This document shows positions 15,514 to 23,715 of a stretch of DNA of 64,000 nucleotides, in pieces (position 1 is the first letter of the stretch; the number at the start of each line of letters is the position of its first letter). The DNA is from Photobacterium swingsii (lineage in GTDB: Bacteria > Pseudomonadota > Gammaproteobacteria > Enterobacterales > Vibrionaceae). The stretch lies in assembly GCF_024346715.1 (NCBI RefSeq), contig NZ_AP024853.1, forward strand, positions 496,001 through 560,000. Direction: 5' to 3'. The position numbers and the translations under genes were made by a program. Below the pieces are notes generated by a model. The model ran no database searches and was not told the origin of the DNA. It saw only the letters and a list, made by a program, of their open reading frames with translations.

Positions 15514-15867
15514 TATTTGTAGGCTTTATACCGTCAAACCTCTTGCCTTAAGAGCAGCTGATAGCTGATGCCTAACCTTCATTGCCATCGCCATCATGGT
15601 TTGATATCGCCCACTCTTACTTTTTCTGTTTACTTTTCCCAAAATTCGCGCTTTATCCATCTATATAGCAAGCGATAGCTTTCATGCTAGTCAATTCATA
15701 CATTCTGCAACTATATCGTCATCTAAGCACAGGATTAGGGTAACAGGACCTGAACACCGCACCAGGTGAATGGCGATAAACACCAAAGAATAAAAAAAGC
15801 GCGGAGGCCGCGCTTAATTAACCTAGGGAGATAGTAGAAAAGAAGACTCCAGACACATCACTGCTAA
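15514..15867. other. Non-coding stretch between convergent lpp and L,D-transpeptidase genes
   Basis: About 350 bp. Apart from the reverse-strand terminator at 15792-15816 I see no gene, operator or repeat. Confidence 0.5.
15792..15816 (-). terminator. Terminator of the L,D-transpeptidase gene
   Basis: On the reverse strand: AAGCGCGGCC, short loop, GCGCTT followed by a run of T residues (TTTTTT). Located about 50 bp after the stop codon at 15868. Confidence 0.8.
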
Positions 15868-16779
15868 CTAGTTCAGCGCTTTGATCTCTACCGGAATACC
15901 CATCTGCAAATTCAGCGCAGCATTTAAGCGAGCGTAAGCCCTGTCGTCATTCGCTATCGTCAGTAAAAGATCTTCATTGGCTTTTACCGTTTTATCTTTG
16001 CCCAGTTGAGATTCTGTTTTGGAAAGCGGTTGGTGAACTTCTACATATAAAGAACCATCCGGTTCTTCTGTCTGCTTGAGTGCTTGATCAATAATACGCA
16101 CCTTAGTGCCTTTCGGTATTTGTGGGAACAGCCACTCAATGTCCCACGGATTCATTCGAATACAGCCAGAGCTCACCCGCATGCCAATACCAAAGTCTTT
16201 ATTGGTTCCGTGGATCAAATATTGTCCATTGCCGTGGGCTAAACGCATCGCATAATCGCCAAGAGGATTATCAGGGCCAGCAGGTACAACGGCTGGTAAC
16301 TCAATATCTCTTTTTTCGCGGTATTCTTTGCGAATATTCGCGGTAGGCGTCCATGTCGGATGCTTGGTTTTTTGGCTGATCTTTGTGGTCATTAATGGCG
16401 TTTCTCGCCCTACTCGCCCAATGCCGATAGGGAAAACATGCACGACATCCTGATCGTCAGGAAAGTAGTACAAACGCAATTCTGCCAAATTAATCACAAT
16501 ACCTTCACGATCAACCTTAGGCAAAATAAGCTGCGTTGGGATCGCAAGTAATTTCCCTGGAGCAGGCAGGAAGGGATCGACGCCTTTATTCGCTTCCAGT
16601 AACGCTAAAAAGCCCACGTTATATTCGTTTGCAATATCAGCAAGACTATCGCCTTTTTCAACCTGATAGTACTCCATGGTACCAATCAAATTACTATTAT
16701 CTTCTGGGAGTGGATATTCAATTGCATTGGCAATTGATGATGCTAAGCATGTTAATGATATAAGTAATGAGCGATACAC
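15868..16779 (-). CDS. L,D-transpeptidase (YkuD domain with LysM), ErfK/YbiS type
   Basis: 303 residues. I place the start at GTG 16779 because AGGAGG lies exactly 7 nt upstream; an upstream ATG (16797) overlaps that site. A signal peptide (MYRSLLISLTCLASSIANA) is followed by a LysM domain (YYQVEKGDSLADIANEYNVGFLALLEAN) and the YkuD catalytic domain with HGTNKDFGIGMRVSSGCIRM holding the catalytic Cys in SxGC(I)R. Enzymes of this type attach Braun lipoprotein to peptidoglycan or form 3-3 crosslinks in the periplasm. The nearby lpp gene favours an Lpp-anchoring role (inference). Confidence 0.9.
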   Translation of the reverse strand: MYRSLLISLTCLASSIANAIEYPLPEDNSNLIGTMEYYQVEKGDSLADIANEYNVGFLALLEANKGVDPFLPAPGKLLAIPTQLILPKVDREGIVINLAELRLYYFPDDQDVVHVFPIGIGRVGRETPLMTTKISQKTKHPTWTPTANIRKEYREKRDIELPAVVPAGPDNPLGDYAMRLAHGNGQYLIHGTNKDFGIGMRVSSGCIRMNPWDIEWLFPQIPKGTKVRIIDQALKQTEEPDGSLYVEVHQPLSKTESQLGKDKTVKANEDLLLTIANDDRAYARLNAALNLQMGIPVEIKALN

Positions 16780-16955
16780 TGCCGCGCCTCCTGCCATATC
16801 AACACCATAACTAACTTATGATCTTATAAGTATGGCAAATTCTTTGCTGTTCGTTGATTGAGTTGCTCTCAGGAATAATACCGAGGCTATTTATTCATTG
16901 TTATAGCAGATCAAACTACACGATTAAACTCACGCTATTGTCATCCGAATAACAA

Positions 16956-16979
16956 AAAAGGTGGCATAAGCCACCTTTT
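16956..16979 (-). terminator. Terminator of the desaturase gene
   Basis: AAAAGGTGGC, loop ATAA, GCCACCTTTT: a perfect 10-bp stem; read on the reverse strand it ends in a T-rich tract. It lies about 60 bp after the desaturase stop at 17041. Confidence 0.85.
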
Positions 16980-17040
16980 GGTCATCACTTGCAATATTTA
17001 GTATGAGACTTACCGCAGTAGTACTCTAGATAGCACAAAC

Positions 17041-18171
17041 TTACGCATACTGCGCTGTCAGCAACTTCCACGCTTTACGTTGTTCATCAAGGCGAGATTT
17101 CATTTGTTCGTACTGCTGAACAAACTCAAAGTTTTCGTAATGCTTCACTAGTCGCGCTTTTCGTAATTCAAGCATGCGTTTTTGTGCACTATAATAATCT
17201 GAAATTTTCAGCATCAAGGCGTCGTATTCTTCTTCTAAACGCTCAAGTCGCACTTGGCTATTTGGCGCATCTGCTAATTTGGTTTGGAGTGTTTTAAGCA
17301 GCATGGTTGCACGCGCCTTTTCAATGCGGTCTTCAGGGCATTTACGCAAGTTCTTGGTCAAACCAAACCATGAACAGGCTTTAATTAACCATTTTGTCGG
17401 ATCAAACTGCCACCAGCGAATACCATTTCGGTAATCATTCTCAAAAATATGGTGATAGTTATGATAGCCTTCACCAAAGGTTAAAAAAGCTAAGAACCCA
17501 TTATCACGCGCCGTGTTTTTATCCGTATATGGCTGAGAGCCCCAGATATGTGCCAGTGAGTTGATAAAAAACGTCGTGTGATGGCTCAAGACTAAGCGTA
17601 CAACACCGACTAATAGTAATGCCCCCCATACATCCCCATGGATCAGTCCGAAGACGAAAGGAAAGCCAAAGTTTGTTACCAGTGCCAGCCATGCATAGTT
17701 GCGATGTTGCCACATGACAATACTATCTTTTTGTAAATCTCGGCAATTTGAATAATCAGTGTAGCGTGATGCTTGGTACTCACGCAGCATCCAACCTATG
17801 TGGCTGTAAAAAAAACCGCGCTTCGCTGAGTATGGATCTTTGTCGTTGTTATCAACATGGCGATGATGAACACGATGATCAGAAGACCAATGAAGGATAC
17901 TATTTTGCAAAGCAAACGCCCCACCAATAGCAAAAATGAACTTTAGTACCCCATTCGCTTCATAGGTCTTGTGTGACCAAAGGCGATGATAGCCCGCAGT
18001 GATCGATAAGCCGCAAAAACTGAATGCAACCAACAACATCAGGCATTGTGCCCAATCAAATCCAATGTAATACGCATATAAGGGGGTGCCTATCGCAGCG
18101 ACACCTAAAGTTAAGCTAAAAATTGCCACATTTAGCCAAATCACTGGCGGTTTATTCGTTTCCATCTGCAT
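17041..18171 (-). CDS. Acyl-lipid/acyl-CoA delta-9 fatty-acid desaturase
   Basis: 376 residues from the ATG at 18171 (GAGAG shortly upstream; a TTG at 18192 is possible). The three di-iron histidine boxes of membrane desaturases are present: GYHRLWSHK, DHRVHHRHVD and GEGYHNYHHIF, with four hydrophobic segments around them. The last 100 residues form a charged helical extension (KILRKCPEDRIEKARATMLL... coiled coil). The enzyme introduces a cis double bond into saturated acyl chains at the inner membrane, an oxygen-dependent way to keep membranes fluid in cold seas. Monocistronic. Confidence 0.92.
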   Translation of the reverse strand: MQMETNKPPVIWLNVAIFSLTLGVAAIGTPLYAYYIGFDWAQCLMLLVAFSFCGLSITAGYHRLWSHKTYEANGVLKFIFAIGGAFALQNSILHWSSDHRVHHRHVDNNDKDPYSAKRGFFYSHIGWMLREYQASRYTDYSNCRDLQKDSIVMWQHRNYAWLALVTNFGFPFVFGLIHGDVWGALLLVGVVRLVLSHHTTFFINSLAHIWGSQPYTDKNTARDNGFLAFLTFGEGYHNYHHIFENDYRNGIRWWQFDPTKWLIKACSWFGLTKNLRKCPEDRIEKARATMLLKTLQTKLADAPNSQVRLERLEEEYDALMLKISDYYSAQKRMLELRKARLVKHYENFEFVQQYEQMKSRLDEQRKAWKLLTAQYA

Positions 18172-18308
18172 AACTCTCAACTCAGCGAACAAGTGTACGC
18201 TAGAATAATCACCGACAATTTGTAGGTCAATGACTATTTGCGATTTATGTTAACAAATGTAAACAACACACCAATAATGTTAACCAAATTGCAATGGAGC
18301 AATGCTAG

Positions 18309-18797
18309 TTACTGCGGTAAACATTGATTATTCAGATGAATCCCCGCATTAACAAAGCGCGAAAATGGATCGCCATAGTCTTGATGATCGGCTTGATAAT
18401 AAGAGGCTGGCATCGATTTCAGCCCACCTTGTTGCTTAAGTTTGGCATGTTCTTCACGGGTGATCACAATATAAAATAGCTTTTTTTCAAGCACAGTGCG
18501 CAATGCAGTTAGCGACAATTGATCGTCCCGCACCATAGCTTTTAACTGACCAATAAGCACTGATGATGGTAAAAACCACTCCCTCACTAATTGCTTTCTG
18601 TCTGTAATGCCGCGTGCCTGTAACGAACGCGGCGCAACCTTGAACACCCCTTCCCAATCAATTTTGTCATTCTTGGTAACTAACCCATGTAAGTGGCAGT
18701 AATAAGATTCAAAGAAGATCGGCAAATAATGAAAGCGTTCTGCGTTCACTTCTAAATAGATATGTTGCAATTCAAGATTAAGATGAAAATTCTTCAC
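18309..18797 (-). CDS. Conserved-looking hypothetical protein
   Basis: 162 residues. The start is set at GTG 18797, where AGGT lies about 7 nt upstream; the frame is open further upstream to 18857, but that stretch is Cys-rich and abuts the MATE terminator. The sequence has no signal peptide or TM segment, is rich in aromatic residues (FHYLPIFFESYYCHLHGLV) and has a helical charged middle (RSLQARGITDRKQLVREWFL). I recognise no domain. It is probably cytoplasmic and monocistronic. Confidence 0.55.
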   Translation of the reverse strand: MKNFHLNLELQHIYLEVNAERFHYLPIFFESYYCHLHGLVTKNDKIDWEGVFKVAPRSLQARGITDRKQLVREWFLPSSVLIGQLKAMVRDDQLSLTALRTVLEKKLFYIVITREEHAKLKQQGGLKSMPASYYQADHQDYGDPFSRFVNAGIHLNNQCLPQ

Positions 18798-18861
18798 CGT
18801 ATGACCTATATAACATGATGAATAAAAACAGCACGCATGCTTAAAGCAATACGACACGCAA

Positions 18862-18889
18862 ACAAAAAGAGCAGCCTAAGCTGCCCTTT
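18862..18889 (-). terminator. Terminator of the marR-MATE operon
   Basis: Read on the reverse strand: AAAGGGCAGC, loop TTAG, GCTGCTCTTT followed by TT. It lies just downstream of the MATE stop codon at 18906. Confidence 0.8.
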
Positions 18890-18905
18890 CAATACTTTAC
18901 ATCAT

Positions 18906-20312
18906 TTACGCTACTGTTTCGGCTCTTGCTTCTGATGCATTTGCACCATGCTCTGCGTGTTTAGCTAGATGTAGCGCATCAAGCTGCTTTATATCTCGAT
19001 ACAGCATAATGCCAACGACACTGCTTAATGCAATATTTGATAATGGTAGCGCTAACCATACTCCTTCTGCCCCGAACCACATAGGCAGTAAGAACAAGAA
19101 AGGCAGCTGAACCAGCATATTGCCAATAGTGACAAACAGTGACTTCGAGCCTTTCCCGACTGACTGGTAGTAAGCCGCGGCAACCACTAAGAAGCCATCA
19201 AGGAACATGGCAAATAAGTGCAGACGCAATCCCAGTACCGTATGGTCGATCAGCGCACTGTCCTCACTATTAAAAATGCTCGCAAATTGATACGGGGCAA
19301 TATTCACTAAAATAACGAATAACACACCCACAACAACAGACACAACCATACCCAGTTTCAATGCTTTGCGGATATTGCTTTGATTACCGGCACCGTGGTT
19401 ATAGCTCACTAATGGCTGCATACCACCCGCAACACCTTCAGCCACTAAATAATAAACCGTGACAATGTAACCAAGGATCGCATATGCCCCCACCATAGTG
19501 ACTTCACCGTATTTAATAAACTGTACGTTGTGAAGCGCTACCATAAAACTGCCGTATGCATACATGAAGAAGCTCGATAGCCCAATCCATGCAATGCCGC
19601 GGCAATGCGCTAGCGAGAATGACAATGTTTTTCGTGTTAAACGCAAATCTGCTTTGTTAGTAAAAAAGTACCCAAGGCCAATTAAGGTCACTAGGCTCTG
19701 AGAGATAGCCGTTGCAATCGCAGCCCCCATGAGCTCCCACTGAAACCAAGCAATCAACACATAATCCAATGCAATATTCGCAATCGCACCCAGTACCATC
19801 AATCCTGTTGCAAAATTAGGACGACCGTCGTTACGTAGCAAAAACGGCACGGCAATCGAACCAAAAGCAAAGATCACGGCAAATGCGAGTACCGAGATAT
19901 ATTGATGGCCCAATGCAAGCACTTCACCAGTCGCACCTTGCAAAACAAGCAAATCATGACCAAAACGAAACAAGATCAACGACGCCGCGATACTTGCAAT
20001 CAATAAAAAGATAAAGCCAGTCGATAGAATACGCTGTGCTTTGTTGTGATCACCCTCGCCTTTACTTACCGAGCATAAAGCCCCCGTACCTACACCAATC
20101 ATTAGGCCAATACCCAGTACGGTACCAATAATAGGCCACGCCACGTTAATCGCTGCTAAACCTTGTGCCCCCACATATCGACCGATAAAAATACCATCGA
20201 CCACTTGATATAGGCCATTCACTAACATTGCGGCTATGGTTGGCAATGTGTAACGCCAGAATTGACGTGTAATAGACTCTGTCGGTTTAACCATCTGTTG
20301 CATATCTTGCAT
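18906..20312 (-). CDS. MATE-family multidrug efflux transporter
   Basis: 468 residues with twelve predicted TM helices in two similar halves, typical of MATE (MatE, VmrA/NorM-like) proteins. Recognisable segments are LPTIAAMLVNGLYQVVDGIFIGRYVGAQGLAAINVAWP near the N-terminus and GMQPLVSYNHGAGNQ at the start of the second half. MATE pumps exchange Na+ or H+ for cationic drugs or dyes at the inner membrane. The gene begins 49 bp after a marR gene on the same strand, so it is very likely the target of that regulator. Confidence 0.9.
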   Translation of the reverse strand: MQDMQQMVKPTESITRQFWRYTLPTIAAMLVNGLYQVVDGIFIGRYVGAQGLAAINVAWPIIGTVLGIGLMIGVGTGALCSVSKGEGDHNKAQRILSTGFIFLLIASIAASLILFRFGHDLLVLQGATGEVLALGHQYISVLAFAVIFAFGSIAVPFLLRNDGRPNFATGLMVLGAIANIALDYVLIAWFQWELMGAAIATAISQSLVTLIGLGYFFTNKADLRLTRKTLSFSLAHCRGIAWIGLSSFFMYAYGSFMVALHNVQFIKYGEVTMVGAYAILGYIVTVYYLVAEGVAGGMQPLVSYNHGAGNQSNIRKALKLGMVVSVVVGVLFVILVNIAPYQFASIFNSEDSALIDHTVLGLRLHLFAMFLDGFLVVAAAYYQSVGKGSKSLFVTIGNMLVQLPFLFLLPMWFGAEGVWLALPLSNIALSSVVGIMLYRDIKQLDALHLAKHAEHGANASEARAETVA

Positions 20313-20361
20313 ACTAACAAATCTCGTTCATTGTCATGTGAACATACAGGTAAAGCTGACC

Positions 20362-20787
20362 TTATATCGTCAACTTGGTAAACAACTTCGCTAAGAGCGA
20401 TTCAAGCTGCTGGTATTCTTGTGGGGATAATGCGCCCGCTATTTCATCTGAGAAATTGGCATAAATAGCATCATCATGGTCGAGTTCCACCTTGGCTTTA
20501 TCCGTTAGCACAACATGATTCACGCGTGCATCCTCGGGACATGCTAATCGGGCTATCAAGCCCCGCTTTTCAAGGCGCACTATCATGGCGCTAGCCGATG
20601 GTTTACTCACTTCTAATTTTGTTGCGATATCCGTCAAGCGCATTGGCTCATCGGCATACTGAATCACTTTGAGATAATCGTATTCATTGAAACTCAGTGA
20701 AATCTCATTTTTATTTTCTTTGCAATGTAATCGCCACAGCTTGGCGCTATAGCGTTCAATGTGTTCTAACGATGTTTTTAGCTGCAT
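20362..20787 (-). CDS. MarR-family transcriptional repressor
   Basis: 141 residues with a winged helix-turn-helix: LKVIQYADEPMRLTDIATKLEVSKPSASAMIVRLEKRGLIARLACPEDARVNHVVLT is the typical MarR DNA-binding core including the wing Asp-Arg pair (DARV). It precedes the MATE transporter in one operon. A 31-bp perfect palindrome lies 28 bp upstream of its start, a clear autoregulatory operator. It probably senses a compound exported by the MATE pump. Confidence 0.9.
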   Translation of the reverse strand: MQLKTSLEHIERYSAKLWRLHCKENKNEISLSFNEYDYLKVIQYADEPMRLTDIATKLEVSKPSASAMIVRLEKRGLIARLACPEDARVNHVVLTDKAKVELDHDDAIYANFSDEIAGALSPQEYQQLESLLAKLFTKLTI

Positions 20788-20815
20788 GATACCAGTCCCA
20801 CTCTAATCACCGCCC

Positions 20816-20846
20816 TTAATAGTTAGTTAGTCTAACTAACTATTAA
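20816..20846. promoter_or_regulatory. 31-bp perfect palindromic operator of the marR-MATE operon
   Basis: Left arm TTAATAGTTAGTTAG, one central T, right arm CTAACTAACTATTAA: 15 + 1 + 15 bp without a mismatch. The TAGTTAG/CTAACTA inner half-sites are typical of MarR-family operators. It lies 28 bp before the marR ATG and is expected to cover the promoter. Confidence 0.85.
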
Positions 20847-20876
20847 ATATTGGTCAAAGTTTTCAACGCGACCCTG

Positions 20877-20900
20877 TCACTTATTTACAATCGCAGTCAT
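20877..20900 (-). CDS. Seven-codon mini-ORF upstream of marR with a perfect Shine-Dalgarno
   Basis: Reverse strand: AGGAGGAG, 7 nt, then ATG encoding MTAIVNK and TGA. It lies on the marR strand, upstream of the palindromic operator. It could be a leader peptide if transcription starts before it, or the leftover start of a lost gene. Low confidence because the transcript start is unknown. Confidence 0.3.
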   Translation of the reverse strand: MTAIVNK

Positions 20901-21046
20901 GTCAATTCTCCTCCTAACATGGCAGCGAGTGATCCTAATAGCTTGCTAAGTCGTTTTAATCGCAATAAAAATCAAAAATAGTGAAAGAAAAATGCGACTA
21001 GCAAGGTCAATACTCATAACCTCTTAATACCTGTAGTGAGACAAGG

Positions 21047-22066
21047 ATGAAATTAATCAAGAAGCCTCGATGGGCCATCAATGAAAACGACGTCACCCCA
21101 GAGACTGTCTATAAGCAGCGTCGCGATATTCTAAAAAAACTTGGGATCACGTTAGCAACCTTGCCAATCGCAAGCCAAGCACAGGCTGGGATCTTTGATA
21201 TTTTTTCAGATAAAAAAGAGGCCTCGCCAGCCCTCGATAAACGCATCGTGCTTAATGCCACCAAGCCTCAACAATACCAAGCGCCTTTATCGTTAACACC
21301 TGAAGACAAAATATTGAAATACAATAACTTCTATGAATTTGGCACAGACAAAGCCTCGCCAGCCGAATTAGCCAGTAACTTTGTTACCGACCCATGGAAG
21401 GTCGAAATTGATGGCATGGTTAACTCACCACTAACGCTGGACTACGATGATTTATTCAAAAAATTCACATTAGAAGAGCGTATTTACCGCCTGCGCTGCG
21501 TGGAAGCTTGGTCAATGAATGTCCCATGGATTGGTTTTCCTCTTGCGGATTTGATTAAACTTGCCGCCCCCAAAAGTGATGCTAAGTATGTCGCCTTTGA
21601 GACCCTATACGATCCAAAACAAATGCCAGGACAAGCCTCTCGCCGTTTAGGAGGTGGAATTGATTACCCTTATGTTGAAGGCCTTCGTTTAGATGAGGCC
21701 ATGAACCCATTAACCTTAGTTGCCGTTGGTTTGTATGGGAAAAACCTTGCGCCACAAAACGGTGCCCCACTCCGCCTTGTTGTTCCTTGGAAGTACGGCT
21801 TTAAGAGCATTAAATCCATCGTCAGGATCAGGCTTACAGACAAGCAACCACCAACAACTTGGAATCAACTCGCCGCGAATGAATACGGCTTCTACGCCAA
21901 CGTCAATCCTCAAGTTGATCATCCACGCTGGAGCCAAGCAAGTGAGCGTTTTATCGGTGAAGGCAGTTTATTCAGTAGCCGCAGACAGCCCACAACCATG
22001 TTTAATGGTTATCAAGAAGAAGTGGCCAGTTTGTATAAAGGCATGGATTTAAGGAAAAATTACTAA
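21047..22066 (+). CDS. msrP: Protein-methionine-sulfoxide reductase catalytic subunit MsrP (YedY)
   Basis: 339 residues. A twin-arginine signal ([24 protein letters not shown]) indicates folded export with its molybdopterin cofactor. The sulfite-oxidase-type core has the Mo-ligating cysteine in [20 protein letters not shown] and conserved ends [31 protein letters not shown]. MsrP repairs oxidised methionines, both R and S diastereomers, in periplasmic proteins, using electrons from the quinone pool through MsrQ. Its stop codon overlaps the msrQ start by 1 bp (TAATG). Confidence 0.96.
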   Translation: MKLIKKPRWAINENDVTPETVYKQRRDILKKLGITLATLPIASQAQAGIFDIFSDKKEASPALDKRIVLNATKPQQYQAPLSLTPEDKILKYNNFYEFGTDKASPAELASNFVTDPWKVEIDGMVNSPLTLDYDDLFKKFTLEERIYRLRCVEAWSMNVPWIGFPLADLIKLAAPKSDAKYVAFETLYDPKQMPGQASRRLGGGIDYPYVEGLRLDEAMNPLTLVAVGLYGKNLAPQNGAPLRLVVPWKYGFKSIKSIVRIRLTDKQPPTTWNQLAANEYGFYANVNPQVDHPRWSQASERFIGEGSLFSSRRQPTTMFNGYQEEVASLYKGMDLRKNY

Positions 22067-22695
22067 TGCGATTAACCCCCAATCATATTTTTTACCTCAA
22101 GTTGGCTATCCATACTATCTCGCTTGGTTTTGTCGGGTTATTGGTAGGGTTAGTCATCACTGAAGGATTGGGGGCCGACCCAGTCCAAGGGCTCAGCCAC
22201 TTTACAGGTAAAGCCGCCCTTAACACCTTAATTATTACCATGCTGATTTCACCAATCGCTAAGCACTTTAAGCAAGCGGCCTTGATAAAAGTACGCAGAG
22301 TGATTGGCTTATACAGCTTCTTTTGGGCTGGTCTTCATTTACTGAGTTACATCACACTCGACCTTGGCTTTGACTGGGGGTTAATCGGCAGTGAAATTGT
22401 CAGCCGCCCATACCTTGCCATTGGTGCTATCAGCTGGGCTATTTTATTCTTACTCACACTGACATCGAATCAGTACTTGCAAAGACAACTAGGGAAACGA
22501 TGGCAAACACTGCACAATACTGTGTATATCGCATTAGTACTCAGCCCCATTCATTACTATTGGTCTGTTAAATCAGGCATTATCGAACCGGCTATTTATA
22601 TTGGCATTTCGATTTTACTGCTGGCACTTAGATGGAAGACATTCAAACGTTGGTTACCGCAAACGGCAACAAGGAAAAACGTCACCGCAAACTAA
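22066..22695 (+). CDS. msrQ: Haem-binding membrane subunit MsrQ (YedZ)
   Basis: 209 residues, about six TM helices of the ferric-reductase-like family. Conserved histidines in FKQAALIKVRRVIGLYSFFWAGLHLLSYI and KRWQTLHNTVYIALVLSPIHYYWSVKSG should ligate b haem. MsrQ carries electrons from menaquinone/ubiquinone or a flavin reductase to MsrP. It is translationally coupled to msrP and nothing follows it closely. Confidence 0.95.
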   Translation: MRLTPNHIFYLKLAIHTISLGFVGLLVGLVITEGLGADPVQGLSHFTGKAALNTLIITMLISPIAKHFKQAALIKVRRVIGLYSFFWAGLHLLSYITLDLGFDWGLIGSEIVSRPYLAIGAISWAILFLLTLTSNQYLQRQLGKRWQTLHNTVYIALVLSPIHYYWSVKSGIIEPAIYIGISILLLALRWKTFKRWLPQTATRKNVTAN

Positions 22696-22894
22696 TAAAC
22701 AAGAAGCATATTAATGATCAAACATACGTAGTTGAATGGGGGTAGCTTCACGCTTCTTGATGCTGAAACCAGCAAAAAGTCGCTCTCTCAGCAATTCTTG
22801 TAAGACATCGTGGAATTTTCTGCTAGGATAATCAGATCTTAGCGGTATTATTCAGTTAACACTTTGTCTTTCATGTTGTTTTCGAGGTTCCACC

Positions 22895-23527
22895 TTGGTC
22901 AGTGATCTACTTACTGTCAGTATCCAGCAGTTTCAAGCTGACTGCCAACAATTATGCGAACAGCATTACCCTACGGTACACAACCGTGGTATGCGCGAAA
23001 ACCACTTAGGTAAAGCTCTTTGCCGTCGTATTATGACGACCCTGTTGCAGTCTGATATTCACGCTGACCTTAGCCAGATTGAAGATACCAACAACCTGCC
23101 TCAACCTATTTTTAAGCTACAAACACAGTCTTTTACGATTTGGATCGTCGCACACCGCTTATTAAGTGCCAACTTAGCGCGTCGCCAAGCGCTATTAACA
23201 GCCGTCGATAGTGTACTGACTCAACAAAACCCTGAGCAAGAAAACCATTTATTGGTTGTTGCAGATCATTGGTTTGATCGCAGCAAAGCCAGCAAGGAGA
23301 TCCCTGCATGGTGGCTTGGCCAATTGCCTGTAGAAATAGATAACTATGTAAAAGATGGTATCCGTTTACTTAGCAGCTCAACTAGCTTAAAAAACACCCT
23401 GCAAGACAGTTATGCGATTGATGATGCCCACCTACAAATACATCATCCACTTCACCGTACCAGTGATCACGCCATACTTCATAAGTATATTGTGCTAACA
23501 GGCCATTTTCGTATAAACGCTGCATAA
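22895..23527 (+). CDS. Conserved hypothetical protein, TTG start
   Basis: 210 residues. The best start is a TTG at 22895 with GAGGT 6-7 nt upstream. No signal peptide or TM segment, so cytoplasmic. The N-terminal part (QFQADCQQLCEQHYPTVHNRGMRENHLGKALCRRIMTTL) is helical and basic, the middle hydrophobic and beta-like (NHLLVVADHWFDRSKA). It loosely resembles nuclease-like or DNA-associated Vibrionaceae proteins, but I cannot name a domain. Monocistronic. Confidence 0.6.
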   Translation: MVSDLLTVSIQQFQADCQQLCEQHYPTVHNRGMRENHLGKALCRRIMTTLLQSDIHADLSQIEDTNNLPQPIFKLQTQSFTIWIVAHRLLSANLARRQALLTAVDSVLTQQNPEQENHLLVVADHWFDRSKASKEIPAWWLGQLPVEIDNYVKDGIRLLSSSTSLKNTLQDSYAIDDAHLQIHHPLHRTSDHAILHKYIVLTGHFRINAA

Positions 23528-23715
23528 TGACCAAAACACACCTAACGCAAACGTTTCGCTTGCTAAAACATGCTGCTATATTCGCCAAAAAGCCCGTTCA
23601 CTCAGTGTTAAAACTAGAGCTGCATCACATATAGTGCGCAAATAATTAAGAACTGATTTGCAAGATTTTAGATCTCAGTATTATCTGCGCATCATCCGTG
23701 ACTGTGGTATTCATC

